DNA from: Stichopus chloronotus
Lineage: Eukaryota; Echinodermata; Holothuroidea; Aspidochirotida; Stichopodidae
Reading direction: 5' to 3'
Assembly: GCA_021234535.1 (NCBI GenBank)
Contig: CM037838.1
Coordinates: 14,072,195 to 14,136,194 of the forward strand
DNA: 64,000 nucleotides
In this document: positions 11,724 through 22,922 of the stretch, in pieces
How the letters are laid out: each line of letters starts with the position of its first letter
How positions within the stretch are numbered: the first letter of the stretch is position 1
Program-made: the position numbers and the translations under genes
The notes under the pieces: model-generated
What the model saw: the letters and a program-made list of their open reading frames with translations, nothing else
What the model was told of the DNA's origin: nothing
Databases searched by the model: none

Positions 11724-14700
11724 ATGAAGAGTCTTTTCTTATTCTCGATGTTGCTGGCGTCTGGTGAGTTAACTCCGGAAATAGAAACAAGAACTCGTAT
11801 CAATATTTTGTACTTACATTTAACTGTTCAGCATAAGGTTTACAAACTTGCAAAACAAACTGTGATATAAATGACAATGTCTTAAAATATCGTTTTCAAG
11901 TTTTGACCCTTGGAAATAAAGTTGCGATCAAAATGTTCCACAATCAAGTGATAGAAGCTTGGCACATTGGCTATCATAATGGTTACACAACGAGAGGATT
12001 GTTACATATTCTTTGTAAGTACATTCGGGGACTCTAAAAGTCTTTTTAATAAGTTTTCTTTGAAATTGGATGGCGATCCCCCCCCCCCCAAACACTCATG
12101 TTTCATTACAGTAACTTCAAAAAAATATCAATTTACGGAACTGCCTCTTTTCAGTAGAGAGTGTGGGTATGTTACTAAGCGAAAAATCTTGAAGACAAAT
12201 GGTTTTATTGCTATTGTTGTGACACTTTAATAGCTGCTTAATTTCTTGAACGAGATACTATTTTGATCAAAACAGGCTTTGGTTCACCGGTGGGAGAAGA
12301 TCCTGGTTCACAGGACGCAGACGAATCCCTTCCAGAAGATCCTGCGAGACGTAACGTAGCACAATTCGGGTTGATGATCAATTGTATGACTGGTCGATGG
12401 CCAACAGATTACATTGTTTATGGCTGCTGGTGCGGCAAAGGAGGAAAGGGAAATCCTGTGGATGAAACCGATCAGTAAGTAGCGAGTTTGAGGATTAGTT
12501 AAAAGATAATTAATAAAATAAGCTTAAGATTTACAAGATAATTAATCGAAGATCAAACTTGATTGTTGGCATTCACCTCTCGCGATTACTTTTTGCCCAT
12601 TCTTTTGTTTACAGTTGTTTCAGATTTTCCCTGCGTTCTATCTTTAATGCATGCACGTCACGTATAATCCACTGAGAAGGCGAAGTACTACTTGTACTAC
12701 CCTGTGATTGTATTAAGTGCAGATCGACCAATTCGAGCTGCTAGCGTGTTCTTCAAGAAATTTAGAAATTTACCATAACGTGTTACTCATCGTTCAACTT
12801 ATCACCGATTTGCACGCAGTATGGGAGGGAAATTGGGCAATCAATGGTCCATCATGCAGCTTTATGCCATTTACGCATTTTACATACAACGCTCTTCCAT
12901 CTAAAGCACCGTATGCAACCACATTTGTATCGAGAATACCGTTAGTCAACGTATATAAATGTGAAATTTGAGCCAGTAATTTTTTTTCCGTTTTGTGTTC
13001 TTACTCTATTGGATGATTGATTGGAATTGTAAGTAAAGAAATAGTTCCAAGGCATATTTAAAGGGGTAAGTGGTTGATGCCGTAAAAGAGTACCACTGGA
13101 GAAGTACCCTCATAGACTCTAATATTCTTACGTCATTGGTAAAATAACTGGGCGAAACTAATTGTTAAAGTATTGCCATGAATTTATAACGATGTCGATG
13201 GGTATAATGAATTAATACTGCCTTCAATATTGCTGATCCAACTATACTGAAATTCATTCAGCGTAGGTTGAAAAGAAACAAATCTCGAAAATTTGGCCTA
13301 CGCACTCGTATATTTTGACGTTTTGGTATGTGAAGAAACCATAACTGCTACAATTCACATTACAGAACACTTTTTTAATGATTATAAAATGCTTCAAATA
13401 GTACTAACTTACTTTACGTCAGGAAAATAAATTCTCGAGAATATAAAATATAAAAATATAAAATATATAAATATCGGAAATCTCTTTTATCTACTTACCC
13501 TGATCTGTTTTATGTCACGAATTATACATAAGTTACATTGTTTTGTTTAATTTTTATACTGTGGGTAATTTTGATCGTACTGTTTAACATTGTTCATTTG
13601 ATGAAGGGGCAGTATAAAAGACAAGCAATCTATTGGATTATATAAACAGATAATTCACGTCATTTTAAAGGTTTTGTTGCATTTTTCAACATCAACAGAT
13701 GTTGCAAGGATCACGACAAATGCTACGAACGTTTGCTGGACGACAAAACCTGCAAATCATGGCAACTGTACACCAAAACCTACAAACATAGCCGTAATAA
13801 TTGTGGATCAAGTAACCCCTCCATCACATGTGGTAAGTTGATAAATTATATGAACAAGAGTTTTTACATTCTTTCTCTCCTGTTTCTACTTAGATACCAC
13901 GGCAATGTGTTCAATAATTCACAAAGTAGTGTTGACGGTAATGGCATGCCCATAGATACTATACTCTCAAAGGTCTACATTTACTTGATCTCGTCTTGCG
14001 AAGATTATTGTAATCGCAGTAGCCCATCGTCAATTTGTGGCTGAGACCCTAAATCTCTCCCACAAGATGTGGCGCGGACTGGAGCGACTGAGGGGATTTT
14101 TGAGGGGTTCCTCTCCAAGCTTCAATAAATTTTCTTATCTGACAATTAGTTGTTGCGGTTTCCTATGTAAACCATTAAATCCAGAGGGACCAAACTGGAG
14201 GTACGGTGATGTGGGAGGGGGGGGGGGGAAAGAGATGGGATAGTCCTTCAGTTTCAGAAATAATATCTGTAGGCCTTATGCTGGAAGTGAAAGGAAAATA
14301 ACCCAAATCAGATAATATGATAAGGAAGCCGTCTACGGCAGTGACTAAGTGGGTGCATCTTTCTGGGGGGGGGGGGGTGTCATCACTTACTACTGTGAGA
14401 AGATTATCCATGCGGCGTGAAACCATCGTTTGGTACGGTGCGTGCCCGTAGTAGAAAATTTGTGGATCAAAATTACCCCTTAGGTTCCAGGGTTCCGTTT
14501 GGACTCCACAAAACCGTGCTGGGGACAGTGGATCGGTCAGTGGTTTAAGAATCATATTTGTATTGAAAGATTTATTATTTTTGAGATGTTCATTGAAAAA
14601 TTGGCACTCAGGCCCGAAATGTGGTGGTTAGTGTAAACAATATTATGTACACATGGCTAGGGAATTAAATGATCGCAACACATTTGGTTGAAAAAAAATT

Positions 14701-15414
14701 AGGTTTGGAAAGATGGGTAATGGAAATTGATACTTTAACCTCGAGGATGAGTTTGTGTAAAAAAGTTTAACAGCCAAAAAGGAAGATCGAAAAAAGACAA
14801 GGTTTGTGAATGTGAGGACGACTTTGAAACTTCTAAATCTACTCAGATATGCCTTTGTAGCTTCTTATTAGAGCACTTTCTCTCCGATATTCGAATATCG
14901 AATTCCATTTACTAATTGCAAATGCCATCCCGGTGATCTGCAAAGCCGTTACGTTTACCATCATGACGTTTCTCTGAAAATGCTTTTGACGCATGTTTAT
15001 AGCTTTTTGGTGCTACATATTCCTTCTTCTTTAGTTAGGTTCTTGTCTGGTAACATTCACATTCGCTGACGCACTCAGACTGGGAATTTAGTGATGGTAT
15101 CCTACTTTGATGAATTCATCAATCATTTAGATCACTTATTTATTCTTTTTGAGGTTGTTGCCTTTTACAAACGGGATTTCATAAACTATATCGGATGTTC
15201 TGGCTTATCGTCTCATAGGAGAAAAGAGTATGCATGATAATCAACTGAACCAGTCATTTGATGTCCGCACTTTGGTTCCATTCTTTTCATTACAGATAGC
15301 AGCCAATCATCTTGCGGTTATGGTCTCTGTCAATGTGACAGAACAGCTACGCAGTGTTTCAAAAGGGCTAGCTACGATAGCAAGTACACCTTGCACTGGA
15401 ATTTTTTCTGTTAG
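11724..15414 (+). CDS. Secreted phospholipase A2, gene 2 of tandem cluster (4 exons, 163 aa)
   Basis: Same family and extracellular phospholipid hydrolysis as gene 1. Exons are 11724-11763, 12276-12474, 13699-13832 and 15296-15414. Phases match those of gene 1 (1, 2, 1) and sum to 492 nt with the stop. Residues 1-13 form a short hydrophobic leader. Residues 14-39 form an acidic propeptide ending in ARR, the likely cleavage point before mature NVAQF. The calcium loop YGCWCGKGG is at 62-70, the conserved NPVDETD follows, CCKDHDKCY carries His85-Asp86, and CQCD carries Asp139. All catalytic and metal-loop residues that can be judged are in place, so the enzyme should be active after removal of the propeptide. 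An AATAAA lies about 250 bp past the stop. The 60 bp before the ATG resemble the same region of gene 3, so the two arose by tandem duplication. Confidence 0.92.
14214..14377. repeat. Poly-G tracts in PLA2 gene 2 intron 3
   Basis: Two G-runs of roughly 13-14 bases at about 14216-14228 and 14366-14376 within intron 3. Similar runs occur elsewhere in the window, several of them inside transposon-like elements. A 126-codon minus-strand frame across this area is driven by the low complexity and has no family features. Confidence 0.5.
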
Positions 15415-15666
15415 TCTTAACGGCCATCTATCGCCAACTAATCCAGGCTCCATTTTGTGGGTAAATGTAACGTAAAGAAATATTTGAGATATCGATAAAA
15501 TTACAGTGTTCAAGTAAGAGGCCACGGAGATCCAAATGGTTAACTAAAGATTAAAACACACCATGTTTGTCATTAATGAAACAATGAGTTGAAAAATGAT
15601 TTGATGATGCTGTATTGATTCTTTTATTTTCGCTCCGGTGGAGGGATTTGAACTGTGCTTGACCGA

Positions 15667-15672
15667 AATAAA
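15667..15672 (+). terminator. Candidate polyadenylation signal of PLA2 gene 2
   Basis: AATAAA about 253 bp downstream of the stop codon of PLA2 gene 2. Position is plausible for a 3' UTR end, but nothing else supports it. Confidence 0.35.
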
Positions 15673-18600
15673 TGTTTCAGTTTTGAGCAAATATATGTTT
15701 GAAATGAACTTTAATCCCGTGTGAAATGGAAAAGCACTTCTACTATACCGTAGAAAATATGGACGGAATTCAAATCGTACAAGTCCCCCACATATCACTA
15801 GGTGGGAGTGGGAAATTCCTTATAGAAATACTTTTTAACTACTTAACTACAATAACATCGATATTTTCATATTTTCGTGACCAGTTCGTTCTTAGGTTAC
15901 ACCTTCTTCACACATATGCCACAACGTGGATGGTTTGCTCCGTGCAGCAAATTTCCGATGTTAAATCTCTTCTTTTATTGAAATATTTGTTTTAAATATA
16001 CGTACAGAACATTCTATAAGGCTGTGTCCCTGCACTCAATCGAGAACTTCCAACATGTTAAGACTGGTTTCTCGTCCTGGGTGAGAGAGTCAATGGGAAA
16101 ATACAAAAGAAAAGAAAGACAAACAAAATGAAAGACAAACAACAATGTATTAACAAATGACAATACAGCGTAATTTACATACATCTTACGGCCTGGGTTT
16201 ATAGTTATTTTTAAAATTTCCCCATATCGCCCATTCAGATTTTGAGCAAATTCATTAGAGATAGCAGACCACCATTAGTCTCCAATATTGATTTGCTTCC
16301 ATGCATGAAGGGTAAATCATGTTACTAATTGTTATGCTTCCATTACTTATTATCTGATGGCTAACGACCTGGCCTTATAATGGTATGTCAAAAGATCGCT
16401 CATGCCGGTCCTTCAGAACTAGAGGGAATGACTGTTCAGCTTCAGAGTGGTGATCCCGTTCCCTTGGCTAGACTCTCGAACCAAAATTTCACCACCACAA
16501 CTTTTCCATTTCCAAACACATTTCCATTTCCAAAAGGCAATATACAGCTTATTCACGTTCTAATTTACACATTATCTGGACTTAAATTGGTGCTCCTCAA
16601 CACTTAATTAAGGAAAAAAAAAACTGATTATAACAGTGAACATGTTAAAAAATAAATCCTCGTGGATCAATTCAGTCACTTTGTGGGAAAGGGGAGAGGT
16701 GGTGGTGAACAAATCTTGCCCATGCATGCACATAATTTAATAGTAGTGTGTGATAAAAAATATTGTTTGTAGTTTGATCTGTCAAAAACTTCATGTCATT
16801 TTCATCTGTTAACACAAACACAGTTACCACCCATGGCACTTTCCAGAGGTCTTCATAATGAGTGAAAAAACTCTTTTCTCAAACGGGAAAGAGAAATTTC
16901 CCATACGTCTGTGAGGAACAAAAATGCTAAAGTCCTATAATTTCACTTAGCGAGTCTGCAGTGTCATGACATTTCTAACATTTCTCCAGGAGTCTCCATT
17001 GTAACATTACATGTCAGCACATGATCATATAAGTTCTCCATTGGTTAAAATGATGTGCACGCAAAAACCAAAAGGAGAAGATTACGTTTGATCTTAATTT
17101 TTTTAACGTTCACTCGAGGTTGCCCATCGACGGAATCATTAAAAAAAAGTCTATCATTGAACGCTGGGCATTTATACTTTGACATTGACATTATCCGGGT
17201 ACATCAGTGCTGCAGTGACGTACATTAAACTTATTCTATTCGACATCCACCTTCAAAGGATTTTTAAGGATTGCTTTACATTTCCACGTACAACGTAACT
17301 AGTATCGAATTCAGTGGCTAATTTAGTAGTTATCAAATGAATCTTGAACCAATGAACTTATGAACGAAAATAAAATTAAAACAATGCTGGAATGAAATTT
17401 AAAAAATCCCTACCAAATTTGTCAAATTATTTATATTTCTGACCAAAAAAACATATCATATAAGTAAATCATGTTGCAAAATTAAGAATGAGCTTGCTTA
17501 TTATTACAAATTCTCATTATTTCTTAATATTGTAGTAAGGTACATCCATAGTCGTTGTTTCAGCTGTGAACACCTGGTAGGGACACCAAGGTTGTTTGTT
17601 GAAAAAGTTCTCAGGTGCAAACGCTTGAAGAACAAGATTTCATCTGTATGTTTATCACTATAATATTACAACTGTTTGCCTCAGGTTCAGTTAGGAGCTT
17701 GCTCAATAAACAGAAACAGATATTTTCACTCAGAGAAAGGTCGAGATTTCTCTTAGGGTAGAAACAGACGATCAAGATGAAATGATCAAACACCATAAGA
17801 GGACACACAGAATAAACTCTCTCTATATGGTATTTTATGTGGCAAGTTATGGTCTGTCACCTTTTCCGTCATAATTCTTTTTCAATTCTTTTTTCTCTAG
17901 TTAAATCAGAATATGCTGTTTGATGGAAACATAATCTTTATTGTGAATCTTTCGCCTTTGATATCGACCCCGGAACCAACGTCTATGCTTCATTTTCAGG
18001 AGAAATTTCACTATTTATGACAAATGGCAAAAAGAAAATGGTTTTGGCTTTTTTTTTGCTAAACTTCGATTATGCGCAGTCGATGGGATGTTCCAAGCAG
18101 GGAAAAGCAAGGAAAAGGAACATCATGCTTTAAGACTTGCAAGAGCATTCCTCTTCTGACATTCGATAAGGCTCACCTATTTTTCTCTGAACACTGCCCT
18201 CTGTTCGTTTCCTTTTTGGGGGTTTCCGTTTTTTTTTTCAAAATGAGAGAGTACCCTCTTTGCTCTATTCTTTCTTATTTCATATTTTCTGTTCATAATC
18301 GTCTGCAGTGTATTCGTATGAAGGTATCGTCATTTCACCGGACCACTGTGTTCAAGTTGTTCTTGGCGAACTATATTCCTGATCAAGACTGATCTGATCA
18401 AGGCTCTATGGGGGTGTGAGAAAAGGTGAAAGTTACTTTCTTGTTCGCAAAAAAAAACAAAAAACAGTTATGTATTTCTACTTACTCAAGTGGGGACTTT
18501 TCATCATACTAACAACTTAAGTACGCTTACTGCCATGAGTAAATTTTTTCACCGGTCCCGTAGTTTTCATCTGAAAGCAAAAGAGGAAGCATCTTGAACA

Positions 18601-19206
18601 GCACGATTAATATTTTCTAAGTTGTTCTCTTGATAACAATTAAATTCCTTCTCCTTAAACATCGCGTGTTAAAAGACCAAAATATTTTACTAAGCTAGTG
18701 CTTGTGGTTTTGTTTAACTTCAATGTAAATCCTTTTAGTTGTGAATGTATGAATTTATTTTGCACAGAAAAGTGAAAAAAGAATGGCCCCAAAACAGACA
18801 TGGTCGTTTCAGTAATATCCATGGTAAAGCGTTTAATCGTGCTTTGTTAAATTTCCAGGTGGTTCAACTGAAGTGATAACTTTATAGTTGATACATTTAT
18901 TAGATCGCTGTTCTACAAAAGAAACCAAACTCTGTCAGCTTTTATGGAAGTCTCACATAATAGAGAATAAATTTAAATGGAACTACCTAGCTAAATGATG
19001 GTGATTCGATAATGGCTGTTTTGTAATATAGAAAGTCACCATAAACATGTCTTTCTCTTTCAAGCGTTGTGACGTTATATGGAAAATCATATTGTCTCGA
19101 AATTCTAGAAAACTGAAATTAAATAACAGTGACTTACTCTCGTCAACGGGAGAAAAAATTTCGTTACATGCATTGACAGTTCCTTACACCTGTTCCAAGT
19201 TTAGGT
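15673..19206. other. Intergenic between PLA2 genes 2 and 3
   Basis: No gene recognised. Open frames of 65-106 codons here (for example 18072-18392 +) show no domain, no leader and no exon borders that extend them. Several A/T runs are present. Confidence 0.5.
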
Positions 19207-19214
19207 TATAAAAC
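19207..19214 (+). promoter_or_regulatory. Candidate TATA box of PLA2 gene 3
   Basis: TATAAAAC about 250 bp upstream of the gene 3 ATG, at about the same distance as a TATAAAAT before gene 2. The roughly 170 bp nearest the ATG can be aligned loosely between the two genes. Confidence 0.25.
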
Positions 19215-19456
19215 ATAAATAACGCCACATGTCTCTACTGTTACATACCCTGAAACCCCAAGTCAAACATTTACCTTCAAACAGAAGAAATGTCATAAAG
19301 ACGAATGCAAACAATGAAAGAAAACAATTTATCACAAATGAAATTTGCACCAATAAGGAACAAGATATAATTTGGCTTAAAATTGCACGAGTTACTCCAT
19401 GTAGGCGTCGCACAGCTTTGGAATTCTGATTTTCATTAGATGATTTTCAAACAGCC

Positions 19457-22400
19457 ATGATGAAGTTTCTCTTCTTGTTCTCGATGTTGGTGATATGTGG
19501 AGAGTAAAGTACAGACGTAGAAAAATTCATTGATTCCACCATAACTGGTACGTTGAATACGTTGAATGTACTACATTTAACAGTTCACTAAAATCTACGT
19601 AGTTTACTATCATGCTTTTGTTATGTGTAACCACGCATTTCCTCATCTAAACAAAACGACGCCGTACTAACTGTATTCGCATAGAGATTCTAGTCCCTTT
19701 CCTGACAGGGGTTTTTCTGGTCATGGCAACTTTTCACTGTATTTGGTGTAGTACTTTGCTTGACATTCCTACCTTCATCTGTGGTGGGTATCAATGCAGA
19801 AAGCGTAGAATGTTACATTGCTTGTTAAACCTCCTTGTGACTTCGGAAGCTAGTCGTGGGTAAATTCACTACTAAGCCGCCCTATATTCCGGAGACAAAT
19901 CAAAGTGTCTATCAGGGTAACATAATGTTCATATTATTGAGTGTTTCCATGCAAAAATGAAAGGGAAATGTTACAACTGTAGGCTAAATGAGTACTAATT
20001 TAATGACTCTACTTTGTTGTTATTATAATTCTTCATATGCTGCACTCCCAATAGACAGAAAGGTACATTTCTGAGTGCTTAATTGATATTTCAAATGACA
20101 TGCAAGTGACCTATTCCCATTGTGACATTTTCATCCAAACAGTTTTAGATTTCAGCGTGACCGGCGACAGATCTCTCTTTACCGGGGCAAAAGATCTTGG
20201 TTCGGGAATGGCAGCAGCTCCTGGAAAACGAAACGCAATACAGTTCGAGCTAATGATCAATTGTATGACCGGCCGATGGCCGAGAGATCATCTTGAATAC
20301 TGTTTCTGGAGTGGATTAAATAGAGGAGATGGAACTCCAGTAGATGCAACTGATCAGTATGTAGTAATTTCGCTAAATTAGAGATGGAAAATATAGCCTA
20401 TCCACGTCATTTTATTTACGTCGTCACATTAGAGACGTTTTCTTTTGTGTAATGTATATATACATGAATGTGGTCAAACATTCCATGTACTGCCTTGAGC
20501 TGAGGTTTTACACTATGCAAGCAATTTGTTTGCTAGAATGTGTCATGTTATACATTGGCGACAGTGGCGGCACCAGTATTTTAAAGGGGGGGGGGGGCAA
20601 ATGGAGGGCAACGAAAATATGGGGGGCAAAAAAATGTTGGCTCGCAGCGCTAAATCGAGCGCGAAGTGCGAGAATTACCGAGTGGGGTCCAGGAGCCCGC
20701 CTTAGGGCCCCTGGTGGGGTCCAGGGGCAAAGCCCCGGTGAAGGTCCAGGGGGAGAAGCCCCCGGAAGCCATGAGGTTTAAGCAAATCTCTTGGTAAAAA
20801 AATTAAGTCTCAGGATAGGTGTATGTTGGTCCATAATGCATCATCAAAGCAAAGATTCCATATGATTGTAATGCAAGCTAGGCTTATTTGGCTATTACTC
20901 TTCTTAGCTGACAACATGAAAAGTTGGAAAGCTACAATATGTTTAAAAGCTACTTTAAGCAATCTCTTGACACTTTTTACACTTTTCTTAAAACAGAAAG
21001 GTGAGTGCAATATGTACAATATATTAACAGGGAATAGATATATACATATGTATCTGTTACACTTTAAGTTTATATATCGAGCATACCAGGTGGTACAACC
21101 TCTTACACACTCCAATGCCCATCAGAGCTTGCTCTGCAGTGAAAAGTTTCAGTGACAGGAAGTTAAAGTATGTGTCTTGCATAGTTTTACAGAGGGCTCT
21201 CAGGCTGGTTTTAATTACTTTGAAAAGGTTGGTAATGATTCAAACACGGAGGAAAATTATTTGTGAATTATTTTGCCTTGAAAACTCCTGAAAGGACACT
21301 ATACTTCAGGAGCTGAGTGGGGGGGGGGGGGCAACTGTTAGGCAAAGGCTCTGACTAGAGGTCCTCATGCTGCCCCCTTGGTGCCGCCCCTGAAATTTGG
21401 CGAGAACCACACTCACCATGGAACACAAACGAGATATCATGTGAACTCAGTATAAGAGTTTGTTGCTGCAATACAGAAACGGAAAAATACATACGGTACA
21501 AAGAACATGTAGAAGGTGTAATTTGGTGGTAACTCTATAAAATTAACCATTTTCTGTTGTATCATTCTACTGCAATTTGAATTGTTTTCCCATTCTTGAT
21601 CAGTGGGTGGCTACTAGCATGCGAAAGTAATGCAATGCCTTTAAAAGCAGCTACGAACTTTTGTTGAGGACTGGATATCATTTCGTGATATTAAGCTAGT
21701 GTTGTTTTATATTTACTCTTCTTTCTTTCCTGCTGCATTTCCATTTATTTTTCGGTTATCTTTCTTTGTGTGATTTTTTGTGCTTTTCTAGCGTGATGTT
21801 TGTCAAATATACACCATTCTTTGTTGTTGATCCTTCAACTTCGATGCTTTACTTGCTGGTTCGAGATCTGGGAAACGCTATTTTAACGTTACTTTCTTCG
21901 TGACGGAGGTATGATAACATACGATTTTCTGCTATCGCTTCATGTTTACGGATACTTCAATTCATGTCACATTGGTTTTGATGTTGTTTTGATAGATGCT
22001 ACAAGGAGCACGATCACTGCTACAAAAGCTTTTTCAACAGTAAAGTGTGCACACGTGTTCAAGGGATGATTGAATTCTAAAAAAACGACCAAAAGAATTG
22101 TGGATCAAGTAACCCTACTATTACATGTGGTGAGTTGATCAATTTGCAGTAACAATAACAAGAACCAGTATCACTCGTTATGTCTCTAGTGTTCCTTATT
22201 TAATCATTACAGAAAGTTAAATGCAGGGTTACAAAGTACTCTTACCAAACCATTCACCTTATTATCAGTTCCAATGTTACCGTAACTTACGTAGTGACAT
22301 TAGCTTATTGTTGAATAATTGAGGACTTTCTATTTGACATAATTTTCTCGTAACCGAATTGCACTATAAATTGAGTCATTAAATTTTGGCCGTTGATTAC

Positions 22401-22922
22401 CTACACAAAGCAATATAAAAAATTGTAAGCTATTTCCTGTGTTTTAGGTAAATGATAGCTATTATCACACCACTCTCAGAATACATTTTAAAAAGAAAAT
22501 GTTTGTTACACATAAAGTGAAGATAAAGAGTCTGCTTACGACAGAGAGTTTGTTTGTCCTAAAATAAGGAAGAATGGCCATACAAATGAGAGATGGCAAT
22601 GGGAGTTCATTGTATAATCACTATCATTCTATTCATGAGTGTAACCAGTTGTTTCTTCTACATATCAGCTTTGACTCATCTTTTCATATCGGTAATATCT
22701 AAGGCTTTTATCCTCCTAGCAACAGAGAGTGTGTTCATAAAAAATTTTATAAAGACGTGAGCTATTGTTCTCAGGTTTTATATTGATCTCTGCTTTTATT
22801 TTCTTCCAGATAGTAACCAATCACCTTCCGGGTATGGCCTCTGTCGATGTGACAGGGCAGCTTTCAAGAGGGCTCCATACAACAGAGAGTATTTCCTACA
22901 TTCATATGGCTCCTGCAAGTAG
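19457..22922 (+). pseudogene. Secreted phospholipase A2, gene 3 of tandem cluster, decayed
   Basis: Exon equivalents are 19457-19499, 20143-20356, 21996-22129 and 22810-22922, in the same order and with the same phases as genes 1 and 2; exon 3 is again exactly 134 nt. The leader (MMKFLFLFSMLVIC), the propeptide ending in GKR and the His-Asp pair in KEHDHCY are kept. Damage seen: (1) after exon 1 the expected GT donor reads GA; (2) the calcium loop has lost one of its two cysteines and its glycine spacing (YCFWSGLNRG); (3) the first Cys of the CC pair is followed by Tyr; (4) exon 3 has an in-frame TAA at 22078-22080, with the frame intact beyond it. Exon 4 still encodes CRCD and ends in a normal stop. 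A transposon sits in intron 2. The likely state is a pseudogene of recent origin. A truncated non-catalytic secreted product is possible if a nearby donor at 19504 is used. Confidence 0.82.
20562..21392. mobile_element. Non-autonomous hAT-like DNA element in PLA2 gene 3 intron 2
   Basis: The left end reads CAGTGGCGGCACCAG and the right end, read in reverse, CAGGGGCGGCACCAAG, giving inverted termini of about 16 bp. A near-matching TTGGCGA lies outside both ends (next to the left end, three or four bases off on the right), which looks like an imperfect 8 bp target duplication. The interior has G-runs near both ends, a GC-rich patch at 20640-20770 with three GGTCCAGG-type repeats, and no transposase frame. 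CAG ends and 8 bp duplications are hAT features. Confidence 0.65.

Noticed and set aside
14175..14555. 126-codon minus-strand frame
   Set aside because: Spans two poly-G tracts inside PLA2 gene 2 intron 3; proline runs come from the G-tracts and no domain is visible.
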